From an uncultured Bacilli bacterium (GTDB lineage Bacteria; Bacillota_I; Bacilli_A; RF39; UBA660), in NCBI GenBank assembly GCA_947628145.1, contig CANQYU010000005.1, forward strand, positions 1-40,009: 40,009 nt of DNA, in the 5' to 3' direction. The translations under genes were made by a program, and so were the position numbers. Shown one piece after another: positions 8,247 to 16,071 of this stretch. A model generated the notes under the pieces. That model was not told the DNA's origin, made no database searches, and worked only from the letters and a program-made list of their open reading frames with translations. Every line of letters starts with the position of its first letter. Positions within the stretch are counted from its first letter, which is position 1.

Positions 8247-8578
8247 TAGATATTAATTAACCTATTAGCCGCTAGTTCATTAGAAGCAATATTAATTCTT
8301 AATCTTTTCATTTTTATTCTTAAATCGTCACTTACCTCACATAAGCAAATTTTACCTTTATTAGTTCTAATTGCGCATTTCGTATTAAGTAAAGCATCTA
8401 AACCTGCTTCGTCAATATCTTTAAGCTCAAATAAATTAAAAACTAAATATTTAACTTTATGTTTTAGAACTGTTGGTACAATATAATTATTTATTTTATA
8501 ACATACCTTTCTTTCTAGTACTCCTTTAAGTCTTACATATAATATTCCCTTTTCATATTCCATTTCTACTTTTAACAT
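8246..8578 (-). CDS. STAS-domain protein (anti-anti-sigma factor-like, SpoIIAA/RsbV)
   Basis: A single STAS domain of 110 residues. The family frees sigma factors by binding an anti-sigma kinase when its key serine is unphosphorylated. The strand-helix pattern and the loop KDIDEAGLDALL (about 53-64) match the family signature DS[ST]GL, but the phosphorylatable serine position is Glu57 (D56-E57-A58-G59-L60). A glutamate there could mimic the phosphorylated form or mean kinase control has been lost. The start has AAAGGTGAT. It overlaps the sigma gene downstream, and no kinase gene lies between them. The STAS family call is good; its partner is inferred. Confidence 0.8.
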   Translation of the reverse strand: MLKVEMEYEKGILYVRLKGVLERKVCYKINNYIVPTVLKHKVKYLVFNLFELKDIDEAGLDALLNTKCAIRTNKGKICLCEVSDDLRIKMKRLRINIASNELAANRLINI

Positions 8579-8697
8579 AATATCACCTTTGCTACTTTAA
8601 TATAGAGCAATTTAAAAACTTTTTAAACACGTTCGACAAAGGTTACCAAAAGTTATCAAAATATTCTTTAAAAAAAATGTAAATAGCCATTAAAAAA

Positions 8698-8710
8698 AGC
8701 ACTAAGTGCT
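8698..8710 (-). terminator. Terminator of the rpsF-ssb-rpsR operon
   Basis: AGCACT and AGTGCT pair around a single base, followed on the minus strand by seven T. Confidence 0.75.
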
Positions 8711-8925
8711 TATTTAACAAATGGTACTAAAGCCATAAATCTTGCATATTTAACTTGTTCAGCGATATGTCTTTGATGTTTAGCACAAGCGCCAGTCATT
8801 CTTCTTGGCATGATTTTTCCTTTATCATTAATATATTTATTAATAATCATAACATCTTTATAATCAACACTTTTTCCAGCACACATTTGACATATTTTTT
8901 TCTTTTTCCGATAAAATTCTGCCAT
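8710..8925 (-). CDS. rpsR: 30S ribosomal protein S18
   Basis: The 71-residue protein binds 16S rRNA as a pair with S6. It has the typical PRRMTGACAKHQRHIAEQVKYAR core. Unlike many S18 proteins it keeps four potential zinc ligands, Cys12-x2-Cys15 and Cys47-x2-His50, so it is the zinc-binding (C+) type. AAGGAGG precedes the start. It is last in the classical rpsF-ssb-rpsR operon. Confidence 0.96.
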   Translation of the reverse strand: MAEFYRKKKKICQMCAGKSVDYKDVMIINKYINDKGKIMPRRMTGACAKHQRHIAEQVKYARFMALVPFVK

Positions 8926-8940
8926 TATTATTCCTCCTTT

Positions 8941-9426
8941 TTAAAATGGTAAGTCATCATCACTTAAAGTAATTTCTTCACCAAAGTCTTTAAATGGGTC
9001 TTCTGATAAATCTGTCGTCGGCATATTTTGGATATTTTGATTTCCATAAGGTTCACTATATCCCGTTCCCCCGACTGGTTCTACTCTATTATTATCTGCC
9101 CCATTTGTATCTCTGGTTCCTAGGAAAGTAATATTATCGCACATAACCTCGGTAACATAACGTTTTGAACCATCTTGTGCTTGATAATTTCTTATTTGTA
9201 TTCTTCCTTCAACAGCAATTTGACTTCCTTTATGACAATATCTTGCTAAATTTTCTGCTTGTCTTCTCCAAACTACACAATTGATAAAATCTGTCTCTGG
9301 ATTTCCTCCTTGTGGAGTAAAAGGTCTTGAAACCGCGATAGAAAATGTCGCTACACTTACATTAGATGGTGTAGTTCTAAGTTCTGGGTCTCTTGCCAGT
9401 CTTCCAATCAAAATTACTTTATTCAT
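8941..9426 (-). CDS. ssb: Single-stranded DNA-binding protein
   Basis: At 161 residues this is a normal-length bacterial SSB that coats single-stranded DNA in replication and repair. The OB fold covers about 1-105 (MNKVILIGRLARDPELR, INCVVWRRQAENLARY, GRIQIRNYQAQDGSKRY). A flexible Gly/Asn-rich linker follows, then the acidic partner-binding tip DDDLPF. Its ribosome-binding site GAGGAG lies at the end of rpsF, 3 nt apart, so the two are coupled. Confidence 0.97.
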   Translation of the reverse strand: MNKVILIGRLARDPELRTTPSNVSVATFSIAVSRPFTPQGGNPETDFINCVVWRRQAENLARYCHKGSQIAVEGRIQIRNYQAQDGSKRYVTEVMCDNITFLGTRDTNGADNNRVEPVGGTGYSEPYGNQNIQNMPTTDLSEDPFKDFGEEITLSDDDLPF

Positions 9427-9429
9427 ATT

Positions 9430-9720
9430 CTACTCCTCATCTAATTTAATAATTAAATGTCTTAAAATTGTTTCTGAAAGTTGAGCTTTACGGTCAAACT
9501 CTCCAATAACCTCTTTACTAGCTTCTACTTTTAAAACTACATAAAAGCCATTAAGTTCTTTTTTAATTGGATAAGCTAATTTTCTTTCGCCCATTTCTTT
9601 TGTCTCCACTACTTTTCCTTTACCATCAGTAATGATTTTTTTCATTGCTTCAATAGTACTTTTAATTTTTTCTTCTTCCATCGTAGTTTTAACAATGAAC
9701 ATAATTTCATAATTAGTCAT
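9430..9720 (-). CDS. rpsF: 30S ribosomal protein S6
   Basis: The 96-residue S6 pairs with S18 on the small-subunit platform. It begins MTNYEIMFIVKTTMEEE and contains GERKLAYPIKKELNGFYVV, both typical. The tail is short. It is the first gene of the operon and has a structured leader that can occlude its ribosome-binding site (see 9729-9772), in line with the known S6:S18 feedback in other bacteria. Confidence 0.96.
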   Translation of the reverse strand: MTNYEIMFIVKTTMEEEKIKSTIEAMKKIITDGKGKVVETKEMGERKLAYPIKKELNGFYVVLKVEASKEVIGEFDRKAQLSETILRHLIIKLDEE

Positions 9721-9728
9721 ATTTCCAC

Positions 9729-9772
9729 CTCCTTATGGTCTATTGGCTTATAGTCTCGCTATAAGCAAGGAG
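9729..9772 (-). promoter_or_regulatory. rpsF leader hairpin that occludes the ribosome-binding site
   Basis: In the mRNA, CUCCUU (9767-9772) runs straight into GCUUAUAG, which pairs perfectly with CUAUAAGC (9746-9753) around a 5-nt CGAGA loop. After an 11-nt bulge comes AAGGAG, the ribosome-binding site (9729-9734), complementary to CUCCUU. The two stems can stack and block translation. S6:S18 autoregulatory leaders are known in many bacteria; whether this belongs to that motif needs a covariance-model match. Confidence 0.6.
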
Positions 9773-9791
9773 TAATTTAATACTCGGGTAT

Positions 9792-9820
9792 ATTATAACT
9801 TAAAAAAAGTATTTTGTAAA
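9792..9820 (-). promoter_or_regulatory. Sigma-A promoter of rpsF-ssb-rpsR
   Basis: TTTACA (9815-9820) and TATAAT (9792-9797) on the minus strand with a 17-bp spacer. Confidence 0.8.
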
Positions 9821-9874
9821 TAATAAATTACTCTTAAAAATATATGTCTCTTTAAAAATATTTAAGCATGAAAA

Positions 9875-9891
9875 AAGCTCATAATGAGCTT
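9875..9891 (-). terminator. Terminator of hsp20
   Basis: AGCTCAT and ATGAGCT pair, followed on the minus strand by six T. Confidence 0.75.
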
Positions 9892-10279
9892 AATCAATAT
9901 TAATTATTTTTTTAGAAATATCTTCTTTTTTCTTAGGAGCTATAACTTTTAAAGTACCATCTTTAAATTCCGCTTTAATATCTTCTTCTTCAATATCTCC
10001 TAAATAGAAAGAACGGGATACTTTACCATAAAATCTTTCTCTTCTGATGTATTTTTTATCCTCTTTTTCTTCGGTACTTTCTTTCTTTTCAGCACTAATT
10101 GTAAGTGTACCTTTATTATATTCTAATACAATATCATCTTTGTTAAATCCAGGCATATCTAATTCTAAATTATATGCTCCGTCTTCCTCATAAATATCGC
10201 ATTTCATTTTAACAGGCTCACTTTCTAAGAAACTATCGAACATATCATCTAAAAACATTTTTCTTGGTAACATTACCAA
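9890..10279 (-). CDS. Small heat-shock protein, Hsp20/alpha-crystallin family
   Basis: This 127-129-residue chaperone holds unfolded proteins in the cytoplasm without using ATP. The alpha-crystallin domain spans about 23-112: CDIYEEDGAYNLELDMPGF, EYNKGTLTISAEKK, FYGKVSRSFYL and FKDGTLKVIAPKK. The flanking arms are short. Two starts compete: a TTG (10277-10279) 4 nt after AAGGAAG and an ATG (10271-10273) 10 nt after it; the ATG gives the more typical N-terminus MLPRKMF. Its promoter is a consensus sigma-A site overlapped by a CIRCE operator, so HrcA should repress it and heat should induce it. Confidence 0.93.
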   Translation of the reverse strand: MVMLPRKMFLDDMFDSFLESEPVKMKCDIYEEDGAYNLELDMPGFNKDDIVLEYNKGTLTISAEKKESTEEKEDKKYIRRERFYGKVSRSFYLGDIEEEDIKAEFKDGTLKVIAPKKKEDISKKIINID

Positions 10280-10300
10280 TCATCTTCCTTTCATATTATG

Positions 10301-10329
10301 ATTATATCTCAATAATTAGCACTTGTCAA
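10301..10329 (-). promoter_or_regulatory. Consensus sigma-A promoter of hsp20
   Basis: TTGACA (10324-10329), a 17-bp spacer and TATAAT (10301-10306), an exact match to both consensus boxes. The CIRCE element covers the -35 box. Confidence 0.85.
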
Positions 10330-10342
10330 TAGAAAGTGCTAA
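10316..10342. promoter_or_regulatory. CIRCE element (HrcA operator)
   Basis: TTAGCACTT, nine bases, then AAGTGCTAA. This is the CIRCE layout (consensus TTAGCACTC-N9-GAGTGCTAA) with one symmetric change per arm that keeps the palindrome. Confidence 0.9.
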
Positions 10343-10382
10343 TATTATTATAAAAAAATATTTAAAGAATATACTTTAAATA

Positions 10383-10985
10383 CTATTTATTTTTTTTAAT
10401 TAAAGCCATAATATCTTTAGCTTTAGAATAAAGCATTAATAATTGACAAATATCTAGGATACTCGCTAAAATAATAAATATTCCAGCCGCCTCGACAATT
10501 TCTACATAAGCCATTGGATTTATCGCAATAAATATTCCAAATATTAAAATTATAATACTTATTACTAACATTAAAAGCCAACCATCAAAACCATATTTTT
10601 TAAGTTTTAAAGCACTTATCCCTCTAAATACCGCTAAAATTGCTAAATAAATTCCTAAAACCATTGTTAAAAACTTAACTAAATTAAATGGCTCAACAAT
10701 TGTTAAAATACCTAAAATAATTGCTAATATTCCTAAAATTAAATGTCCTCTAAATAAAGGAGTATCTTTTCTTAGTAAAAATTCGTATATATCATATAAA
10801 CCAAATAAAATAATTCCAATTCCTAAAACAATTCCTGCGGTACGTATAGCCATATAAGGATTAGAATAAAAAATAATACCTAATATTAAAAATAATACAT
10901 CTAAGAATATATACCCTAACATTACTTTATCAAAACTAAAACTAATTTTATCTAATAAAGTTAAATTTTTCTTTCTATTTGCCAT
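10383..10985 (-). CDS. DUF308 (HdeD-like) membrane protein
   Basis: A 200-residue protein with about six membrane helices, starting near residue 20, arranged as three pairs (for example VMLGYIFLDVLFLILGIIFY, LGILAIILGILTIV and LLMLVISIIILIFGIFIAI). The repeated glycine-rich ILGIxxI helix pattern and conserved prolines between pairs are typical of DUF308/HdeD proteins, whose function is not defined outside acid resistance in enterobacteria. AGGAGGATAATT precedes the ATG. It is transcribed divergently from the FemAB gene through closely packed promoters. Confidence 0.85.
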   Translation of the reverse strand: MANRKKNLTLLDKISFSFDKVMLGYIFLDVLFLILGIIFYSNPYMAIRTAGIVLGIGIILFGLYDIYEFLLRKDTPLFRGHLILGILAIILGILTIVEPFNLVKFLTMVLGIYLAILAVFRGISALKLKKYGFDGWLLMLVISIIILIFGIFIAINPMAYVEIVEAAGIFIILASILDICQLLMLYSKAKDIMALIKKNK

Positions 10986-11003
10986 AATTATCCTCCTACT
11001 AAT

Positions 11004-11031
11004 ATTATACTATATTTTTAAAACTAGTCAA
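11004..11031 (-). promoter_or_regulatory. Promoter of the DUF308 gene
   Basis: TTGACT (11026-11031), 16 bp, TATAAT (11004-11009) on the minus strand. Confidence 0.7.
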
Positions 11032-11040
11032 TCTAAACTA

Positions 11041-11069
11041 TGGACAATTTACTAAATATATGATATAAT
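11041..11069 (+). promoter_or_regulatory. Promoter of the FemAB gene
   Basis: TGGACA (11041-11046), 17 bp, TATAAT (11064-11069). It is back to back with the DUF308 promoter. Confidence 0.7.
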
Positions 11070-11095
11070 ATCGAACAATTTTAGGGGGTATTTAT

Positions 11096-12331
11096 ATGCA
11101 CATAAAGGAATTATCTATCGCAGAATTTGATGCTTTTGCTGCTTCCCATTTTTTAAATTCTTATCACCAAAGTTCCGATTATGCTTTATTAATGTCTGAA
11201 AATAATTATGATTATGATTTAATTGGCTATGTGGATGAATTAGGTATTATCAAAGCTGCGGCTTTAATTTTAATCAAAAAAATAAATCTCCATTATAAAT
11301 TTGGTTATTCTCCCAAAGGCTTTTTAATAGATTATTTTAACTTTGAATTATTAAAATCATTTACCGAAGCTATAAAATCTTATTATGCTAAAAAACTAGT
11401 ATTTATAAAAATAAACCCTGAAATAGCTATTGGGGAAATAAATAAATATTCCAAAATAACTAATTATAATCACAATATTATAATTAGAAATCATTTAAAA
11501 ACTTTAGGTTATACTAAATTAAAAGATAATTTATATTTTGAATCTTTATTACCTCGTTTTAATGGTATCATAAATTTAAAAGAATATGAATTTAATAAAT
11601 TATCTAAAAATACTAAAAATAAAATTCGTAAAGCTACTAAAAGAGGTTTAATTTGTGAATTAGCTGATTTAAATAAATTAGATATTCTCTATGAATTTAT
11701 TAAAAATAAAAAAAATATTAGTAATTATTATTATAAAAACTATTATAATATTTTTAGTCGTAAAAATGCTTGTGATTTCTTTTTAATTAAAATAGATTAT
11801 GAAAAATATTTATTAAATAGTAAAGCTTTATATGATAAAGAATTAATTAAAAATAATGAATTATCCGAAAAATTAATAAATAATAATCATCCTGGTTTAA
11901 TAAATGCTAAAATGAATTCAGACCGTACTTTACTTTCTTATAAAAATGATATTGAACTTGCGACTAAAGGTTTAAGAGAAAATAAAACTACTTATATAGC
12001 CGGAGCTTTAACTATTAAATATAATAATCGTATTAATATTATTATAAGTGGTATTAACCCTAAATATCGTCATTTTAATGCTAATTATTTTCTTCATTAT
12101 AATATTATTGAATACTATAAAAATAATTATAAATATTTAGATTTAAATGGTTTAACTGGTGATTTTAGTAATAATAATCATTATAAAGGGTTAAATGATT
12201 TTAAAATAGGTTTTAACCCTAATATTTATGAATTTATTGGCGAATTTGATTTAGTATTAAATAATAAAGCTTATCTTTATTTAAATAAAACTGGAGCTTT
12301 AGCAAAAGTATTTAATAAAAAAAGGGATTAA
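11096..12331 (+). CDS. FemAB/FemX family peptidoglycan interpeptide-bridge aminoacyltransferase
   Basis: The 411-residue length and overall pattern match Fem ligases, which add amino acids from aminoacyl-tRNA to the lipid II stem peptide in the cytoplasm. It begins with the short first GNAT-like half (QSSDYALLMSENNYDYDLIGYVDE, FGYSPKGFLIDY). A lysine-rich helical arm sits at about 180-285. The second half ends in DLNGLTGDF and HYKGLNDFKIGFNPNIYEFIGEFDLVL, the most conserved part of the family. A promoter and GGGGG ribosome-binding site precede the ATG. It overlaps the convergent sipW gene by 4 bp at their stops. The amino acid added cannot be read from the sequence. Confidence 0.92.
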   Translation: MHIKELSIAEFDAFAASHFLNSYHQSSDYALLMSENNYDYDLIGYVDELGIIKAAALILIKKINLHYKFGYSPKGFLIDYFNFELLKSFTEAIKSYYAKKLVFIKINPEIAIGEINKYSKITNYNHNIIIRNHLKTLGYTKLKDNLYFESLLPRFNGIINLKEYEFNKLSKNTKNKIRKATKRGLICELADLNKLDILYEFIKNKKNISNYYYKNYYNIFSRKNACDFFLIKIDYEKYLLNSKALYDKELIKNNELSEKLINNNHPGLINAKMNSDRTLLSYKNDIELATKGLRENKTTYIAGALTIKYNNRINIIISGINPKYRHFNANYFLHYNIIEYYKNNYKYLDLNGLTGDFSNNNHYKGLNDFKIGFNPNIYEFIGEFDLVLNNKAYLYLNKTGALAKVFNKKRD

Positions 12332-12344
12332 CCCTTCTTTTTTT
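12321..12344. terminator. Bidirectional terminator between femAB and sipW
   Basis: AAGGG (12322-12326) pairs with CCCTT (12332-12336), with A- and T-runs on both sides, in the overlap of the two convergent stops. Confidence 0.65.
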
Positions 12345-13083
12345 TGCTTTTATCAACTGTTTTTATTACTGGCTCTTCAAAATAAGTTTCTTCTTTTTCC
12401 TCTTCTTTAAGCAGTCTTCTTTTTAATTCTTTTTTTCTTTCTTCTTCTAATTTAGCTTTTTTCGGGTCAACTTTTTTCTTATCACCCATTTTACTTGTTG
12501 TATTTTTAATATTAGTTAAAGTTACTATTCGCATAATATCTTTACCAATAATTACCATGGCAGGTATTAAAATACATAATAACCATCCCGCTCTTGAAGC
12601 TAAGAAAAATTGTAATCTTCCCAATTGAGGAATTTTTAAAATTACTTTGCCAATAACGTTATTAAATTTAGCACAAGCTTGGTCTTCAACTGGATTAGCA
12701 TCACCCTTAGTTTTATAACAAACTCTGCCATTTTCATCCTCAGTAATTGCAACGACCCGGTGCGTAATAGTTTTGCCTGGCGATATTAAACTAGAAGAAA
12801 TAAAAGTAATAATATCCCCCTCTTTAATATCCACGGGAGCATCAACTTTAACATTTATAATCGCATCATAAACTTTTATATTAGGCACCATTGAAGCACT
12901 AACTATTGTATATATTGAAAACTTAGGCTCATAACCAGAACCCTTTGCTGCATATATTCTTGTGGCAATATAATAATAAATTAAGAAAGCCGCGGCTATT
13001 AAAAGAATTACAAAAAGGGCCCAAGATAAAATCTTACTTATTATTTTTACTACATTCATAAAAGTACCATTTTTATTTTTCAT
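12328..13083 (-). CDS. sipW: Signal peptidase I, SipW (ER-type) class
   Basis: This S26B-type peptidase cleaves signal segments outside the membrane. An N-terminal helix (about 14-40) is followed by SASMVPNI with nucleophile Ser64, then GDIITF, THRVV with His108 in place of the usual catalytic lysine, and KGDANP with Asp128. The Ser/His/Asp set separates SipW/ER types from SipS. A second helix lies at about 164-182. The last 60 residues are a K/E-rich cytoplasmic tail, longer than I would expect for a SipW. In Bacillus, SipW processes TasA and TapA. Here the neighbours include several proteins with TasA/camelysin-like signal segments, so they are the likely substrates. AGGAGGGG precedes the ATG. 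Confidence 0.93.
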   Translation of the reverse strand: MKNKNGTFMNVVKIISKILSWALFVILLIAAAFLIYYYIATRIYAAKGSGYEPKFSIYTIVSASMVPNIKVYDAIINVKVDAPVDIKEGDIITFISSSLISPGKTITHRVVAITEDENGRVCYKTKGDANPVEDQACAKFNNVIGKVILKIPQLGRLQFFLASRAGWLLCILIPAMVIIGKDIMRIVTLTNIKNTTSKMGDKKKVDPKKAKLEEERKKELKRRLLKEEEKEETYFEEPVIKTVDKSKKKKG

Positions 13084-13106
13084 AAGGCCCCTCCTATTCT
13101 ATTTTT

Positions 13107-13135
13107 ATTATAGCTTATTATTTTTTAAAATACAA
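13107..13135 (-). promoter_or_regulatory. Promoter of sipW
   Basis: TTGTAT (13130-13135), 17 bp, TATAAT (13107-13112) on the minus strand. Confidence 0.7.
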
Positions 13136-13175
13136 GATAGTTTAATTATTTTTTTATGAAAAGACTATTAAAAAA

Positions 13176-13193
13176 AGCCTCTAATTAGAAGCT
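13176..13193 (-). terminator. Terminator of the calcium-repeat protein gene
   Basis: On the minus strand AGCTTCT pairs with AGAGGCT (one G-U pair), followed by seven T. Confidence 0.7.
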
Positions 13194-15967
13194 TTTTTTA
13201 GATATTCTAGTCTAATTTCAATTTTAGCTGAGTAATTAACATTTTGGTCTTCGTCTTGTGGCTCATTTGTCTCTACAAATTCATACATAAGCTCAAATGT
13301 TGCTGTTTCTCCAGCCCCAATTATTAATCCTTCTGCAATAGGTCCATCTTCTCTTAAAGTTGGTATTCTATAAATAGAATTATTATTGCCATCTTTAACA
13401 ACTTGACCATCTTTTTTCAAAGTATATATGAAATTATCACTTTTAAAACCATTATGTACATCAATTAAATTAATACTATAAACTATTGATTTTTCAGATG
13501 TATTTTTAATTGTAAACTTTTGTGTACCCTCGTCAGTGCCATCTGGCCAACCAGGTTGAATATCTTTAACATTAATACCATTTACATAACTTACTACAAT
13601 TGTTCCATTAGTAGTCGTTCCTAGTTCGATATCACTATTACCATTATCCACAGTTGGAGCATTAACTTTCTTAACTAAAGTTACAAAATAAGTTTTAACT
13701 GTTCCATCTTCTGCCGTAACAATGATTGATACTGTTTTACCAGCTCCTTCAACCACTACTGAACCAGCTCCTCTAACAGTTGCTTTTGGATTAACTGCTT
13801 CCGCTTCAATATTAACAGATGTTGCATCATTTGGAATTTCTACTTCATAATAAGTTATATTTTCTTGGAAAGCTGGTTTTAAAACGTTATTACCTACTTT
13901 TAAAGATTTTAAATTAGCATTACTTGATAAACCACCCGTACAAGCAACATCACATTTGCCATCGCCATTGTTATCTATATCCACATCTGGAATATTATCT
14001 CCATTAGTATCCACATTAGTATCAGGCTCGCCATCGCCATTAATATCACAGTTTACATCACATTTTTTATCATTATTTGTATCGACATTTAAATCCGGTT
14101 TTTTATCGCCATTCGTATCGACGTTAGTATCTGGTTTACCATCCCCATTATTATCACAATTATAATCACAAATATTGTCATGGTTAGTATCGCAATTTAA
14201 ATCACAAACCCCATCATTATCGGTATCAAGATTAGTATCCGGTTTATTATCCCCATCAATATCACAATTTAAATCACATTTACCATCATTATCGGTATCT
14301 TGATTTGTTTTGTTTTTATCAGGCTCTCCATCACCATTCGTATCGATATTTGTATCCGGAACTCCATCTTTATTCGTATCAAGATTAGTATCTGGTTTAC
14401 CATCGCCATCTTTATCAATGTTAGTATCCGGTGTTCCATCATTATTATTATCAATGTTTGTATCTGGGAAACCATCATTGTTAGTATCACAGTTTAAATC
14501 ACATTTACCATTATTATCCGTATCTTGATTTGTTTTGTTTTTATCTGGTTTTTTATCGCCATCAGTATCACAGTTAAAATCACATCTGTTGTCGCCATTC
14601 GTATCAAGATTTAAATCTGGTTTACCATCATTATTTGTATCACAATTTATATCACATTCTTTGTCGCCATTCGTATCGACATTTAAATCTGGCTTTCCAT
14701 CACCATTCGTATCACAATTATAATCACACTTGTTGTCACCATTAGTATCGACATTTAAATCTGGTTTACCATCACCATTGGTATCACAATTATAATCGCA
14801 CTTGTTATCACCATTCGTATCCACATTTAAATCTGGGTCGCCATCGCCATCAATATCCACATTAACATCAGGAAAGCCATCATTGTTAGTATCGCAGTTT
14901 AAATCGCAATTACCATCATTATTTGTATCTTGATTCATTGGATTTTTATAATTACCATTTTCATCCGGTCCTACATTAACATCCGGCTTTTTATCTTTAT
15001 CTATATCTAAATTAGTGTCTGGTTTATTATCTCCATTCGTATCACAGTTTAAATCACATTTACCATCTGGTTTACCCTCTGGACCAGTTACATCTAAGTT
15101 AGTGTCCGGTTGGCCATCCTTATTTGTATCACAATTTAATTTACAATTTCCATTTTCGTCTTTTTGATTTGTTAAATTATCGTCAGGTTCCCCATCTTTA
15201 TTGGTATCACAATCAAAATCACAAACGTTATCTCCATCATAATCTTTGTTAATATCTGGAACTCCATCGCCATCTGTATCAACATTTATATCTGGTTCGC
15301 CATCATTATCGGTATCGACATTTAAATCTGGTTTACCATCACCATTCGTATCAATATCTGTATCGGCTTTTTTATCGCCGTCAGTATCTTTATTAATATC
15401 AGGTTTATTATCTCCATCTACATCCACATTAACATCTGGTTTACCATCGCCATTCGTATCTAAATTTAAGTCTGGTATTCCATCTTTATTTGTATCCACA
15501 TTTAAATCCGGCTCTCCATCGCCATTCGTATCACAGTTAGCACTGCAAACTCCAGTATTATCTAAATCTAGATTTAAATCAGGCCAGCCATCTTTATCAG
15601 TATCACAGTTTAAATCACATTTACCATCCCCATTGGTATCTCGGTTAAGTAAATTTTTATCAGGCTTTCCATCGCCATCAATATCGACATTAAAATGAGC
15701 TTTTTTATCGCCATTAAAATCAATATTGTAATCTGGTATTCCATCTCCATTAATATCACAGTTTACATCACAAAAGCCATCACCATCAATATCAATATTT
15801 AATCTTTCATCCTTAGGTCCATTACTAGAATAAGCAAAATATAAACCTAATAAAGTAACTAAAATAATTAATATACATAATACAATAATTACAATAGTTT
15901 TCTTTCTATCTTCTTGTTTTTCTTTTTCTAATAAAGCATATTGTTCTTGTAAAGTTGTTTCATCCAT
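13181..15967 (-). CDS. Surface protein with long Asp-rich calcium-binding repeats and a cadherin-like domain
   Basis: A 928-residue membrane-anchored or secreted protein. Residues 1-23 are charged and cytoplasmic; 24-46 form one helix ending in GLYFAYSS, close to the SipW-type motif. About 57-678 is an unbroken run of 12-13-residue repeats of the form DTNGDGKPDLNVD, resembling thrombospondin type 3 or dockerin-type calcium loops. Roughly every second to fourth repeat is a cysteine version, CDLNCD-like, giving about 17 C-x3-C pairs. Residues 680-768 match a cadherin-like beta-sandwich domain (LKSLKVG, FVTLVKK). Residues about 780-928 form a beta-rich end with FTIKNTSEKSIVYSINLID, similar in style to TasA-type bodies. 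I expect a stiff, calcium-dependent stalk carrying the C-terminal domains. The ATG follows AGGGAG and a good promoter. Function in adhesion or matrix is inferred. Confidence 0.85.
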   Translation of the reverse strand: MDETTLQEQYALLEKEKQEDRKKTIVIIVLCILIILVTLLGLYFAYSSNGPKDERLNIDIDGDGFCDVNCDINGDGIPDYNIDFNGDKKAHFNVDIDGDGKPDKNLLNRDTNGDGKCDLNCDTDKDGWPDLNLDLDNTGVCSANCDTNGDGEPDLNVDTNKDGIPDLNLDTNGDGKPDVNVDVDGDNKPDINKDTDGDKKADTDIDTNGDGKPDLNVDTDNDGEPDINVDTDGDGVPDINKDYDGDNVCDFDCDTNKDGEPDDNLTNQKDENGNCKLNCDTNKDGQPDTNLDVTGPEGKPDGKCDLNCDTNGDNKPDTNLDIDKDKKPDVNVGPDENGNYKNPMNQDTNNDGNCDLNCDTNNDGFPDVNVDIDGDGDPDLNVDTNGDNKCDYNCDTNGDGKPDLNVDTNGDNKCDYNCDTNGDGKPDLNVDTNGDKECDINCDTNNDGKPDLNLDTNGDNRCDFNCDTDGDKKPDKNKTNQDTDNNGKCDLNCDTNNDGFPDTNIDNNNDGTPDTNIDKDGDGKPDTNLDTNKDGVPDTNIDTNGDGEPDKNKTNQDTDNDGKCDLNCDIDGDNKPDTNLDTDNDGVCDLNCDTNHDNICDYNCDNNGDGKPDTNVDTNGDKKPDLNVDTNNDKKCDVNCDINGDGEPDTNVDTNGDNIPDVDIDNNGDGKCDVACTGGLSSNANLKSLKVGNNVLKPAFQENITYYEVEIPNDATSVNIEAEAVNPKATVRGAGSVVVEGAGKTVSIIVTAEDGTVKTYFVTLVKKVNAPTVDNGNSDIELGTTTNGTIVVSYVNGINVKDIQPGWPDGTDEGTQKFTIKNTSEKSIVYSINLIDVHNGFKSDNFIYTLKKDGQVVKDGNNNSIYRIPTLREDGPIAEGLIIGAGETATFELMYEFVETNEPQDEDQNVNYSAKIEIRLEYLKKASN
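13934..15799 (-). repeat. Tandem coding repeats of the calcium-loop region
   Basis: Units of 36-39 bp encode the Asp-rich loops. A higher-order unit of 72 bp (24 residues) is nearly identical in adjacent copies around 14640-14830. Such an array can change length by slippage or unequal recombination. Confidence 0.85.
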
Positions 15968-15992
15968 AACTATACACTCCCTACTATCTTAA

Positions 15993-16021
15993 AGTATAAC
16001 ATAACCTTAAATTATTCGCAA
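15993..16021 (-). promoter_or_regulatory. Promoter of the calcium-repeat protein gene
   Basis: TTGCGA (16016-16021), 17 bp, TATACT (15993-15998) on the minus strand. Confidence 0.7.
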
Positions 16022-16047
16022 TATCTAAAACTACATAAAAATTAAAA

Positions 16048-16071
16048 AAACTTTACTTTTTAGCAAAGTTT
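16048..16071 (-). terminator. Terminator at the end of the SecB remnant
   Basis: AAACTTT and AAAGTTT pair around a 10-nt loop, followed on the minus strand by seven T. Confidence 0.6.

Noticed and set aside
8755-8952. Plus-strand 65-codon frame over rpsR
   Set aside because: Antisense shadow of rpsR, without support from a ribosome-binding site.
13956-15698. Several plus-strand open frames with SPSPLVS-like repeats opposite the calcium-repeat gene
   Set aside because: They are mirror images of the Asp-rich repeat codons, without ribosome-binding sites, and the minus-strand protein is coherent.
13934-15799. Regular repeats that at first sight suggest a CRISPR or satellite array
   Set aside because: The repeats are in frame within one open 928-codon gene and encode calcium-loop motifs; units are degenerate and have no unique spacers.
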